Shown one piece after another: positions 34,893-43,198 of a stretch of 64,000 nucleotides of DNA (position 1 is its first letter; each line of letters starts with the position of its first letter). The notes under the pieces are model-generated. The model was not told the DNA's origin, searched no databases, and saw only the letters and a list, made by a program, of their open reading frames with translations. The DNA is from Paenibacillus solani (lineage in GTDB: Bacteria > Bacillota > Bacilli > Paenibacillales > Paenibacillaceae): contig NZ_LIUT01000001.1 of the NCBI RefSeq assembly GCF_001277345.1, forward strand, positions 1,448,358 to 1,512,357, given 5' to 3'. The position numbers and the translations under genes are program-made.

Positions 34893-35222
34893 TTAAGCTC
34901 GGTCATCACTAATTTGGATATGATTTCCATAACTCTGTCCACTACTGTCAAGGCTGAAAGAGTAGGCTTCTGGATCGGCATCCAGCCTCATGGTGTCCTC
35001 GAAAAAAACGGCCTGCCGGCGGTTTACGACAAACGGTACAGAGCTGCCCGTCTCGACGGCGAGATCCTCGGTCGTCGGCTCATCTACAATACGCAGGCCT
35101 GGGACTCCGTTAACGGCACATCCGCATCCCTCCGTGTCATAGATCAGCCTGATTGACCCTGGCCTGTCACCGAGTTTGTTTTTCAGCTTCAGCTCTGCTT
35201 GTGGTGTGAGTTGAATCTTCAC
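34893..35222 (-). CDS. HesB/IscA-like iron-sulfur biosynthesis family protein (YqkB type)
   Basis: 109-aa protein of the HesB/IscA superfamily, short YqkB type. It begins KIQLTPQAELKLKNKLG, has a GCGCAVNGVPGL segment in place of the standard cysteine array, and lacks the C-terminal CGCG of true A-type scaffolds, so cluster assembly is doubtful. The GTG start at 35222 is supported by AAAGGAG; an N-terminal extension to 35351 is unlikely. It is promoter-proximal to the carbonic anhydrase gene. Confidence 0.82.
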   Translation of the reverse strand: MKIQLTPQAELKLKNKLGDRPGSIRLIYDTEGCGCAVNGVPGLRIVDEPTTEDLAVETGSSVPFVVNRRQAVFFEDTMRLDADPEAYSFSLDSSGQSYGNHIQISDDRA

Positions 35223-35352
35223 GGCATCCTGACACTCCTTTATATGTAGTTTGTTATTTATTCTTTCTGGAAGTTGATTATATACCTTGTAAAAAGTATC
35301 ATCAATAGAGTAAAGAAAATCCCATAATATATTAAAAAGAAGGTGTACCAAT

Positions 35353-36870
35353 ATGGCAGTTCAACATTTACAGGAATGGGAACAATTTGATCGATTGGTT
35401 CGCAAAATTATGAGCTACTATGAAGCGATTGGCCTGCTGCATTGGGATTTGCGCACAGGAGCACCTCGGAAGGGCGTGGAAATCCGTTCCGAAACGATCG
35501 GGGTTCTGTCCACTGAAGCTTTTAAACTGCAAATTTCGGAAGAGATGGGAGGGCTATTGTCCTTTTTCGCCGAGCCGGGAAATACCGAGCAGCTGACTGA
35601 GCGCCAGCGCCGCATGATCGCAGAGATGCGTAAGACATATGATCAGAGCAAGTCTATTCCGCCCGAACGCTTCCAAGAATATTCCATTCTCGCCGCCCAA
35701 TCGGAGACCAAGTGGGAAGAGGCAAAGAAGAATAGCGATTTTGAAAGTTTCGAGCCTTACTTAACGAAAATTGTAGCATTTAAACAAGAATTTATTGATT
35801 ATTGGGGCGTGAAGGATACCCGGTACGACACCCTCCTTGACATGTTTGAGCCGGATTTAACCGTGAAAAAGGTGGATGCCATCTTCGAACGCCTGAAAGC
35901 GCGCCTGGTACCGCTTGTTCATGCAATCCAGGAGTCGTCCTTCAAGCCGGAAACGGGATTCCTTGATCAACTGTTCCCGAAAGAACAGCAGGAGAAATTC
36001 AGTCTGTTCCTGTTGGAGCAAATGGGCTACGATTTTGAGGCTGGGCGACTGGATGAGAGTGTTCATCCATTTGCAACGGGCCTGAATCCGGGAGATGTTC
36101 GGATTACAACCATGTACCTCCAGGATGATGTGCTGAGCGCGGTATTCAGTTCCCTGCATGAGGGGGGCCATGCCCTGTATGAGCAGAACATCGATAAAGA
36201 ACTTGCCGGCACACCGCTCTCTGGCGGTACTTCAATGGGGATCCATGAGTCTCAATCCCGTCTATGGGAGAACATGATTGGGCGCAGCCGTCCGTTCTGG
36301 AGCCGTTATTTCACGGATCTGCAGCGGCATTTCCTTGACCAATTGAAGGATGTGGACGCTGAGGCGTTCTACCAGGCAGCAAATAAGGTGGAAAATTCCC
36401 TGATTCGCATTGAAGCGGATGAGTTGACTTACAACCTGCATATCATCATTCGTTATGAGATTGAGAAGATGCTCTTTAACGAAGGATTGGCTGTAAAGGA
36501 TCTGCCGGAAACATGGAATGCCAAGTATCAAGAATACCTTGGCATTATGCCGCCGAACGACGGGATGGGCGTTCTGCAGGACGTTCACTGGTCCGGCGGC
36601 GATTTCGGATACTTCGCTTCGTATTCCCTTGGTAACATGTATGCGGCCCAGATGCTTCATACTATGCGTAAACAGCTGCCTAACCTTGATCAGCTCATTG
36701 AAGAGGGGAACCTGGCTCCGATAAAGGAATGGTTGACGGAACAGGTGTATAAATACGGTAAAAGTGAGAAGCCATCTGAGATCATCGAACGTGTCACCGG
36801 GGAGGAACTGAATCCTGACTATTTGGCGGATTATCTGGAAGAGAAATATAAAGAGATTTACAAACTGTAA
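35353..36870 (+). CDS. M32 family carboxypeptidase (Taq type)
   Basis: 505-aa cytoplasmic zinc carboxypeptidase. The HEXXH motif is HEGGHALYEQ (first His at residue 269), with the third ligand Glu in GIHESQSRLWEN, and the family signatures DVRITTMYL, HIIIRYEIEKMLF and DFGYFASYSLGNMYAAQ are present. Length is standard for the family. It trims C-terminal residues from peptides. AAAGAAGGTG precedes the ATG. Divergent from the HesB/carbonic anhydrase operon, and followed by a terminator. Confidence 0.95.
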   Translation: MAVQHLQEWEQFDRLVRKIMSYYEAIGLLHWDLRTGAPRKGVEIRSETIGVLSTEAFKLQISEEMGGLLSFFAEPGNTEQLTERQRRMIAEMRKTYDQSKSIPPERFQEYSILAAQSETKWEEAKKNSDFESFEPYLTKIVAFKQEFIDYWGVKDTRYDTLLDMFEPDLTVKKVDAIFERLKARLVPLVHAIQESSFKPETGFLDQLFPKEQQEKFSLFLLEQMGYDFEAGRLDESVHPFATGLNPGDVRITTMYLQDDVLSAVFSSLHEGGHALYEQNIDKELAGTPLSGGTSMGIHESQSRLWENMIGRSRPFWSRYFTDLQRHFLDQLKDVDAEAFYQAANKVENSLIRIEADELTYNLHIIIRYEIEKMLFNEGLAVKDLPETWNAKYQEYLGIMPPNDGMGVLQDVHWSGGDFGYFASYSLGNMYAAQMLHTMRKQLPNLDQLIEEGNLAPIKEWLTEQVYKYGKSEKPSEIIERVTGEELNPDYLADYLEEKYKEIYKL

Positions 36871-36887
36871 TTACCACTATAAACGAC

Positions 36888-36917
36888 AAACGCAGCACAA
36901 GTGGCTGCGTTTTTTTG
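36888..36917 (+). terminator. Rho-independent terminator of the carboxypeptidase gene
   Basis: AACGCAGC / GCTGCGTT, 8-bp stem with a 7-nt loop, followed by seven T. Group II intron remnants begin directly downstream. Confidence 0.88.
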
Positions 36918-37456
36918 TAGTAGGACTGTCGCAGTTTTAGCGAGCAATTCAACAATCCATGAAAAGCAGCGGTTTACGTTACTTCGTGTAAACACGAACT
37001 GAGAGCTTGAAGGATGTTTTCCAGTGGGTGTAAGTCCCTCTCCAGGTATGACCGCAAAGGAGAGCATCTCGAAATCAAGTTTGTCTTTCTGGGGTACACC
37101 TCTCAGCCAAGACGCTTGAATAATCGGAGAGGGAATTCTTCATCAACTTTATGCCAAACGATAAGAGGATGGATTAACTATTACGGTCATTTCTATAAGT
37201 CGCAACTATATCTTACTACGCCATATCACATGAATTCGCTTGTCGTGTGGGCTCGGCGGAAGTACAAGAAGCTGGAGAGACATAAGACGCGGGCCATTCA
37301 GTGGTTGGGACGGCTTGCGAAGAAAGTTCCGGAACTGTTTGCACATTGGCGATTAGGAATATTGCCTGCGGCTGGATAATAACAACCGGATGATCCGAGA
37401 GGTTCACGTCTGGTTCTGAGAGGGCCAGAGGGTGCAATTTCCCTCGGGTTATTCAC
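36918..37456 (+). mobile_element. Group II intron remnant A (internally deleted)
   Basis: The left part (near 37000-37070) carries intron-RNA-like sequence (GTGGGTGTAAGTCCCTC, ATGACCGCAA). It is then joined directly to the last third of an intron-encoded reverse transcriptase/maturase: VFLGYTSQPRR, LCQTIRGWINYYGHFYKSQLY and RRKYKKLERHKTRAIQWLGRLAKKVPELFAHW, stop 37379. Domain V (about 37383-37417, CCGGATGATCCGAGAGGTTC...GTCTGG) and domain VI follow, ending near TATTCAC at 37456. The RT core is deleted, so it is immobile. The exact 5' boundary is not resolved. Confidence 0.82.
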
Positions 37457-38260
37457 CTTTTCTTATTTGCGAAAATAGAAGAATAAATCCGGAAGCAGCT
37501 GAAGTTACCCGGAAACACTGAAAGAACTGGGACCGGAAGTCCCGATGGAGAAAACGAAAACAGTTAACTTCAAAAAGGAAGACTTCGACTTTTTAAGTTT
37601 CACGCTTTAACATTGGCGAGAGCGCAAGAAAGATGGAAAGCCGTACCTCATTGCGAAACCCAAAGAGGCGATGTGGGAAGACTTCAAGGTGAAGGAAGGT
37701 TAAAGCTAAAACACGGAAAACACTAAGGTTGAATAAGAAAGCATGTCTTGAACGTGTCAATCCGATTATTCGTGGGAAGATAAACTATTTCCTGAATCTG
37801 TACTAAGCCATAGAGGAAAACAACGATATGGGCAAGAGAGTCGTTGTTTCTTTAATGTATGCAAAACCCAGCTCTTTGATATGGATGGGTATGTCAGACG
37901 ACGACTGCGAGTCGCCATGATCCATAGCCCTTCGATGAAAACAAAATGGAACAACGAATTCTTTGCCCGAATCGGTCGGGTCCCCGCGTTTTGGTTATGT
38001 TACAAGGTGCAGTACGGGTACACGCTTGACGATTACATCGACTACATGAAGAACAGGCAGAGAACAAAACAAGCCCGAAGTGAGCAGAAAGCAAAAGAAC
38101 GGGGACAAGCGTATTACACGCCCGGACCGCGTACGTAAAATGCAATGTGCATAACGTTTAGAGTCATTTTGATTTTAAGTTGAAACACGTTGGTGATTCG
38201 TATGCTTAGTAGGGCACGTGCGGTTCGATATGGAACCAGTTAGTGAGTGTTTCCCCCTAC
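37457..38260 (+). mobile_element. Group II intron remnant B (second lineage, degenerate RT)
   Basis: A different maturase type in several frames: DFDFLSFTL and PYLIAKPKEAMWEDF near 37575-37690, INYFLNLY near 37780, YGQESRCFFNVCKTQLF near 37830, then an open piece at 37881-38138 (MDGYVRRRLRVAMIHS...WNNEFFARIGRVPAFWL...KNRQRTKQARSEQKAKERG). Stops and frame changes show decay. A domain V/VI-like segment (GTATGCTTAG...GGGCACGTGCGGTTC) lies at about 38198-38226, and the element ends near CCCCCTAC at 38260. Its RT end is unlike that of remnant A, so two separate introns have been juxtaposed. Confidence 0.78.
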
Positions 38261-38356
38261 TTTATTCTTTTTTTAGCTTCACAAGTAGGGGCATTTACAT
38301 TCACATCCCACTGGATGAACGCAAAACAGAAATAGCCAGTGAATATGAATAGCTTA

Positions 38357-38385
38357 TTGACAGAAAAAAAGATTATATATATAAT
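38357..38385 (+). promoter_or_regulatory. Perfect consensus sigma-A promoter
   Basis: TTGACA (38357-38362), exactly 17 bp, TATAAT (38380-38385), inside an A/T-rich stretch. It is 99 bp upstream of the ABC ATPase start and is the only full-consensus promoter I found in the window. Confidence 0.88.
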
Positions 38386-38483
38386 TTTGGTAAAATATAG
38401 TTTTAAATTAAATAAAATTCTTAAAAATACATAATGTGTAAAAAATGATATGAATCCATGTAATTCACACAAGCGGGGTGGAG

Positions 38484-39230
38484 ATGATTGCAACGAATAC
38501 ATTAAAGCTACTGGAGCTTGATAAGATTACGAAAGCTTTTGGAGATTATTCCGTCATATCCGAATTGAATACGGCGGTAAAGCCGGGTGAAAGGGTAGGG
38601 CTCATCGGACCCAACGGTGCGGGGAAAAGTACCCTGCTGAAAATCATAGCCGGAATTATTCCCAAGGACTCCGGCGAACTGCGGATCGAGGACCAACTGG
38701 TACAGAAAAAAAACAACGAATTTGCCAAATCAAGAGTAGCCTATCTTCCAGATGAACCTCCTCTTTACGATTTATTGAATGCCAATGAATATTTGGAATA
38801 TACGGCTGCTCTTTGGAGAATTCCAATCGAATCTGTAGAAGCGAAAATAAAGGAATTGATGAAGCGATATCAGATGACGGATGTCTCCAGCCTGTGGATT
38901 AAGAACTATTCCAAAGGAATGAGGCAAAAGCTAGGCCTGATATCGGTCCTCTTCCGCGGCTCTCCTCTGCTGCTTCTGGATGAGCCGTTCACTGCGCTGG
39001 ATACCGATGCCGTGGATACGACGATTCAATATCTTCAGGATCGGGCTTTAGTGCATGGATCGATGATCGTGAGCCATGATTTGGATCTACTTGAGCAGGT
39101 TGTCGACCGGGCGATTGTCCTGAATAAAGGCCGGATTATAGCCGAATTTCCGTCATGCATAAATCTCAAAGAGCAGTACGAGAACGCCAAAAGGAGGTTT
39201 CAACTGGAAGATGTCTCAGTCCAGAATTAA
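38484..39230 (+). CDS. ABC transporter ATP-binding protein (bacteriocin-locus)
   Basis: 248-aa ABC ATPase. Walker A GPNGAGKST, Q-loop region (VAYLPDEPPLYDLL), signature YSKGMRQKLG, Walker B LLLLDEPFTALD and H-loop VSHD are all intact. The type resembles ATPases paired with ABC-2-like permeases in drug/peptide resistance and gliding-type exporters. ATG 38484 follows GGGGTG; a GTG at 38478 lies in the ribosome-binding site. It overlaps the permease gene by 20 bp. In this context it may provide export of, or immunity to, the peptide encoded downstream. Confidence 0.93.
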   Translation: MIATNTLKLLELDKITKAFGDYSVISELNTAVKPGERVGLIGPNGAGKSTLLKIIAGIIPKDSGELRIEDQLVQKKNNEFAKSRVAYLPDEPPLYDLLNANEYLEYTAALWRIPIESVEAKIKELMKRYQMTDVSSLWIKNYSKGMRQKLGLISVLFRGSPLLLLDEPFTALDTDAVDTTIQYLQDRALVHGSMIVSHDLDLLEQVVDRAIVLNKGRIIAEFPSCINLKEQYENAKRRFQLEDVSVQN

Positions 39231-40626
39231 GCACTTCTTGTTGCCGTTCCTGCTGGAGTGGAGGCAGCTGTGGAGAAGCGACTTGGGTAGCCCCGGATGG
39301 AGCCGGTGGAGGAATTGGATATATGCTTTGTATATCGTCGTCCTCCTGGCCGTAGCCACGTACCGTCTGCTGACATCATCGTATGTTCCGGATGCCCGCG
39401 GCGTATTGTCTTTGGGATTCATCACCACGTTATTTTTATGGTCATCCTTTAAATCCATATCCTTCATTCAAAATCACTCGAATGTCTTTATCATTTCGAT
39501 GGCACCTTACTCCAAATATCTGCACCTTCTTTTGAAGATCAGTGCCCATTGGCTGTATCACAGCGCTTTGTTCTTGCTATTGCTGTCTCCTACGCTGCTT
39601 AATATGATTTTCGGCGGTCATCCGCAAATAGTAGTTTCATATGCCCTTTTATGGATTGTTGCCCTCTGGACAATTAGCCTATCGTGGATTCTGATGTCCC
39701 TGATCGTGTATCAATGGGGGGCGGATGTGGCACGTTTTTTCCTGAAAATTATGTCTTTCTTTCTCTCCATTGGCGCTACAGCAGAGATTGTCTTCTATCC
39801 TCATGAGATCGAGCAAATTTTCCAATCTTGGATGAATGAACTGCAATCATTGCTGCCGAGCCTGGGCTTTTTCCTGGGTTCAGGCGTTGTTTTGCTGATG
39901 GCGGTATGGACTGCGAGTGGTTTGTTGACCAGAAGGAAAGCATCGCTGAAAAATAACGGTGGTGGAGCTGCAGAAATGAAGATGATGGGCTTTTCCGCAT
40001 TGCTGATGAAAGAATATCGATTATTGTTGCGGCTTATACGCAAGATTGCCTTGTTCACGCTGTTTAATTATGCGCTCTCCTTCGGCATTGTCTGGGTGCT
40101 GTTCCGCATGGTCCATCCCAATGAGCTGTACTTTTATGTAAGCCTCATGATGTTTATCTTTGCGGTGTACATTGCAGGTCCCAGCAATATGCTGTCCGCT
40201 TGCGAGGAACAAGCTGTCAAGATATTACGGACCAGTCCCACCTCGATCAAAAGGGTCATCATGGCGAAAACCATTGCTGTTTACTCCATTCTGGGCCCTG
40301 TCTCTTTGGTTGCTGGCGGCATCATTTTAAGAATAAATCAGAAAGACCCGATTCAGCTCTATCTCATCATCGGGGCAGGTATTTGCATAGGCATAGTTTC
40401 GGTCTGGACCGGGGCCATAGAAACGTTTATCCATCTGTTCGGCTTCGGATTTCCCAAAATGATGGCGATCTCCATGCCGAGTCTTGTCGGATCCGCGCTG
40501 TTAGTAATTACCACCTATTTTATGGGGGGAATGAACACCGTTGCGATTGCGCTACTGCTGTTATGCGTTCTTGCCATCTATAGCTATTCCATATTGACGG
40601 GTTTGCGCTTGTTGAGACGTGCCTGA
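39211..40626 (+). CDS. ABC transporter permease, large multi-helix
   Basis: 471-aa membrane protein with roughly 10-12 hydrophobic helices. A soluble linker (about 230-270) precedes the second half (LLMKEYRLLLRLIRKIALFTLFNYALSF). No clear Pfam-type motif is visible, but size, topology and a 20-bp overlap with the ATPase gene identify it as its permease partner. The ATG lies within the ATPase reading frame, so translation is coupled. Substrate is inferred to be the local peptide. Confidence 0.85.
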   Translation: MSQSRIKHFLLPFLLEWRQLWRSDLGSPGWSRWRNWIYALYIVVLLAVATYRLLTSSYVPDARGVLSLGFITTLFLWSSFKSISFIQNHSNVFIISMAPYSKYLHLLLKISAHWLYHSALFLLLLSPTLLNMIFGGHPQIVVSYALLWIVALWTISLSWILMSLIVYQWGADVARFFLKIMSFFLSIGATAEIVFYPHEIEQIFQSWMNELQSLLPSLGFFLGSGVVLLMAVWTASGLLTRRKASLKNNGGGAAEMKMMGFSALLMKEYRLLLRLIRKIALFTLFNYALSFGIVWVLFRMVHPNELYFYVSLMMFIFAVYIAGPSNMLSACEEQAVKILRTSPTSIKRVIMAKTIAVYSILGPVSLVAGGIILRINQKDPIQLYLIIGAGICIGIVSVWTGAIETFIHLFGFGFPKMMAISMPSLVGSALLVITTYFMGGMNTVAIALLLLCVLAIYSYSILTGLRLLRRA

Positions 40627-40657
40627 CAAATGTATTTCATTTCAAGGGGGAAGAGTT

Positions 40658-40876
40658 ATGCCTAAAAATAAGTCGAATTCATGGATCAAATTTTTAGCTA
40701 TACTATCGCTTCTGACACTCGTGAATATTTCCGGTCATCAGAATCCGTTCCAAACTTTTTTTTCTTTTTTTGTATTTTTCATCTTTTGGAATCATAGCCA
40801 TGTATGGCTGCACAGAGCTTCGTATTTGGGCTTTGTAGGATTTCTGGGTTTCATGGGTTATATACTAAATTTTTGA
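40658..40876 (+). CDS. 72-aa two-helix membrane protein (candidate immunity protein)
   Basis: Small hydrophobic protein. A basic N-terminus (MPKNKSNSW) is followed by helix 1 (about 9-22), a phenylalanine-rich second helix (about 28-45, TFFSFFVFFIFW) and a short third hydrophobic stretch (53-70). AAGGGGGAAGAG precedes the ATG. It starts 31 bp after the permease stop and 120 bp before the peptide gene. Small membrane proteins in this position often confer bacteriocin immunity; there is no sequence match to prove it. Confidence 0.75.
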   Translation: MPKNKSNSWIKFLAILSLLTLVNISGHQNPFQTFFSFFVFFIFWNHSHVWLHRASYLGFVGFLGFMGYILNF

Positions 40877-40890
40877 AAAAAATAAAAAAG

Positions 40891-40918
40891 TTGTAATTAA
40901 ATGATTTTTATGTATAAT
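40891..40918 (+). promoter_or_regulatory. Promoter of the peptide gene
   Basis: TTGTAA (40891-40896), 16-bp spacer, TATAAT (40913-40918), about 79 bp before the peptide start codon. It gives the peptide its own strong transcript beside the read-through from the ABC genes. Confidence 0.7.
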
Positions 40919-40996
40919 TTATACAGGGCGTCAAACGGTCCGATATCCATCATCAAGACCGCCCTTTCTGATTCATGTATGAAAGGAGGTGATGTT

Positions 40997-41395
40997 TTGT
41001 TGAAATGGAATCGTATCACGAAGACTTTGGTCGGCACTGCATTTGTTGCTTCGCTGATCTTTGTCTCGACGAACCAGCAAGCGCTTGCAGTGGCAGTCTC
41101 TCCATCTATGGTTGAACCTGCTAAAGCGGGCGAAGTTCAGCCAATGTGGTGGACAGCTGCAGGGGCGGCTGCTGCTGGCGGAGCGGGGGCGGGCGCTGTA
41201 ACTGGAGCTGCAGCAGGCGCTGGCGGATTGTCTTGGTCTCTGCCCGGCACGCTTGCCGGAGCAGGCGCAGGCGCCGCGTCAGGCGCTGCAGTGGGCGCGG
41301 TAGCCGGCTTTGTTGGCTACGCCGCTTCATCCTTGTTTGGCTCAGCGATGGAACCGTCCATCGAATCCATACCTGATATAGTATTTGATCATTAA
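40997..41395 (+). CDS. Secreted Gly/Ala-rich bacteriocin-like precursor peptide
   Basis: 132-aa precursor, TTG start with a full AAAGGAGG at 7 nt. Sec-type signal peptide (1-31, cleavage near QQALA-VA), a short acidic spacer with PMWW at 49-52, then a 65-residue hydrophobic core (about 53-117) made almost only of Gly, Ala, Val and aromatics with repeated GxxxG-like spacing and one SLPG turn, then an acidic tail (EPSIESIPDIVFD). It has no cysteine, unlike SdpC-derived SDP toxin. The genes that follow are SdpA- and SdpB-like, so this is the likely toxin precursor; maturation sites are unknown. Confidence 0.85.
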   Translation: MLKWNRITKTLVGTAFVASLIFVSTNQQALAVAVSPSMVEPAKAGEVQPMWWTAAGAAAAGGAGAGAVTGAAAGAGGLSWSLPGTLAGAGAGAASGAAVGAVAGFVGYAASSLFGSAMEPSIESIPDIVFDH

Positions 41396-41419
41396 AAATC
41401 CATAATCTCTTAAGAACGT

Positions 41420-41466
41420 CATCAGCATCCCTGATTTGGTTTTGGACAAACCCCGGGATGCTGATG
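41420..41466 (+). promoter_or_regulatory. Intra-operon hairpin after the precursor gene
   Basis: CATCAGCATCCC / GGGATGCTGATG, perfect 12-bp stem with a 23-nt loop and no T-run. Placed between the peptide gene and the SdpA-like gene, it could cap the abundant precursor mRNA and lower read-through into the maturation genes, a common layout in peptide-toxin operons. Confidence 0.7.
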
Positions 41467-41544
41467 GCTGTTTAACGCCAATTTTTGCGAGGGAGGAGGA
41501 GAAACGCTGGGGATTTTTCAAGAAGAGCGTTTCGTAAAGGTAAC

Positions 41545-42249
41545 ATGAAACGTAAAGCTATGTCTCGGGTTGTGCTTTGCTCCATGTTAGCCGTTTCCGC
41601 TTATATTTTCATCAGTCATTTTTTTCTGATCTTTCTGTATCTTTCTCCTGCCAATCCGGTCAAGGCAGCCATGAATCCGGTTATTCATCAGTACACGCAA
41701 GATTTATGGGCGCAAAACTGGTCGCTTTTTGCCCCGGAACCTTTACATAATAACACAGCCTTATTGGTTAAATGCAAGGATGACGCGAGCAAGGAATCCC
41801 AGTGGTATAACATTAACGCAGGTATGCTGGATTCGCTGCATAACGAGCCTCTGGGACCGTTTGTGAGGCTGTCGCGTATGCATTTGACCGCAATTCGCTA
41901 TTACCAAGGCTTTTCGGATCCAACCTCGGAGCTATTCCGGCAAAAAATATGCGGTTCCGATCCCGATAACACCGTTTGCAAGAGAGATGACGCAAGTTCC
42001 AAGACAACCAAGCAAATGGGCACCAAAATGCTAAAACGCCTCGGGTCTGTAGCATGTACGCAATTAACGAAAAGTAACAAACTACAGGATGTTAAGTTTA
42101 GAGTCCTGTTTGCTTCAGTAAAGCCTTACTCTGAACGAATGAATCAGCAATGGAAACCTGAGATTTCAGGATTCGAAACCGAATGGTTGAAGTTTGAACA
42201 AGTAGCTCCACTTCCTTTTAAACTGACATCGGAGGAACCTGCGACATGA
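41545..42249 (+). CDS. SdpA-like (DUF5819-type) maturation protein
   Basis: 234-aa protein. An N-terminal membrane anchor (about 8-34) is followed by an extracytoplasmic or peripheral domain carrying the motif QDLWAQNWSLFAPEP (51-65), the hallmark 'W.LFAPEP' of SdpA/DUF5819 proteins. Four cysteines lie in the domain. In Bacillus SDP, SdpA and SdpB are needed to turn SdpC into active toxin. The start is ATG 41545 (AAAGG at 4 nt); a stronger GGAGGAGG 43 nt upstream would serve a 13-codon CTG frame whose TGA overlaps this ATG. Stop overlaps the next start (ATGA). Confidence 0.82.
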   Translation: MKRKAMSRVVLCSMLAVSAYIFISHFFLIFLYLSPANPVKAAMNPVIHQYTQDLWAQNWSLFAPEPLHNNTALLVKCKDDASKESQWYNINAGMLDSLHNEPLGPFVRLSRMHLTAIRYYQGFSDPTSELFRQKICGSDPDNTVCKRDDASSKTTKQMGTKMLKRLGSVACTQLTKSNKLQDVKFRVLFASVKPYSERMNQQWKPEISGFETEWLKFEQVAPLPFKLTSEEPAT

Positions 42250-43178
42250 AGATCATATCATGGATTGATAAAGCCATTGACTTCATGTCCATCCCGCGTC
42301 ATCAGGTCGGCATGAAGCTGGTCAGAATCCTCGTCGGGATCATCATGCTGTACATTTATTCCGTCAACTATGGCCAGCGTTTTTTTTTGTTTGGACCCGA
42401 AGGCATTTTTCCCGACTCCAATTTATTCAGTCTTTTTCATGTTGACAGTCCCCTGGTTTTTAACATTCTCTATCATGTTGCCATTCTGGCGGCATTGTGC
42501 TTTACGATCGGATGGGGCGGAAGAATCATTGTTCTTGTCAATTTTCTGTTTTTCTGGTCATGGACTTCCGTTTCGCTCTTGATCGGCGACGGTGGAGACA
42601 ACCTGCTCCGGGTCATGTTTCCTTATCTAATCTTTACGGATCTGTTAGGCAAGCTGGATCGTAAGCCGGGGACGCTGTGGAAGAAGGCTCTAGGCATTTT
42701 GCATAATTTTGGGTGGATGGCTGTCATTCTGCAGCTTTGTTACGTATATTTCACGGCTGGGCTGATGAAAATCCAGGGAGGTATGTGGCAGGATGGCACT
42801 GCGCTGTATTATATCCTTCAGGTTGATGAGTTTCGAAATCCTCTTTTTTCGTCGATCATTGTCAATCATCCGTGGATCTCGGTTGCGGGCTCGTACGTGA
42901 CGATCTTTTTCCAAATCGCGTTTCCGTTCCTAATCCTTTACGGGCGCGTAAAACCTTTTGTGATTGCCGTGTCGATCATGTTCCACTTGGGAATTTGGGT
43001 GTTCATGAATCTGCCTTCGTTCTCGCTTGTGATGATAGCCTTCGAGCTTCCGCTGCTTTCCGATGCCTTTTATCACAAAGCCTTCGGGATGATCCGTTAC
43101 AGATGGAGTCAACTCAAGGGTAAGCGTTTTGTCTTGTCTACAGATAAAAAACAGACCGTCAACAATGAAGTATCCTAA
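42246..43178 (+). CDS. SdpB-like HTTM membrane protein
   Basis: 310-aa integral membrane protein of the HTTM family (vitamin-K-dependent carboxylase-like membrane domain), the family of SdpB. Features: the opening SIPRHQVGMKLVRILVG helix, a GDGGDNLLRVMFPYL loop, LQLCYVYFTAGLMKIQGGMWQDGTALYYILQ (the YF.AGL.K...W..G.A.Y signature), and a closing FHLGIWVFMNLPSFS. Six to eight helices. Its ATG overlaps the SdpA-like stop, so translation is coupled. It acts in the membrane with the SdpA-like protein on the precursor; the chemistry is unknown. Confidence 0.87.
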   Translation: MKIISWIDKAIDFMSIPRHQVGMKLVRILVGIIMLYIYSVNYGQRFFLFGPEGIFPDSNLFSLFHVDSPLVFNILYHVAILAALCFTIGWGGRIIVLVNFLFFWSWTSVSLLIGDGGDNLLRVMFPYLIFTDLLGKLDRKPGTLWKKALGILHNFGWMAVILQLCYVYFTAGLMKIQGGMWQDGTALYYILQVDEFRNPLFSSIIVNHPWISVAGSYVTIFFQIAFPFLILYGRVKPFVIAVSIMFHLGIWVFMNLPSFSLVMIAFELPLLSDAFYHKAFGMIRYRWSQLKGKRFVLSTDKKQTVNNEVS

Positions 43179-43198
43179 TATGGATGGAGAGGATTGCG

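Noticed and set aside
39211..40626. Permease as the SdpI-type immunity protein
   Set aside because: It is far too large and lacks the SdpI six-helix layout; its overlap with an ATPase gene fits an ABC permease.
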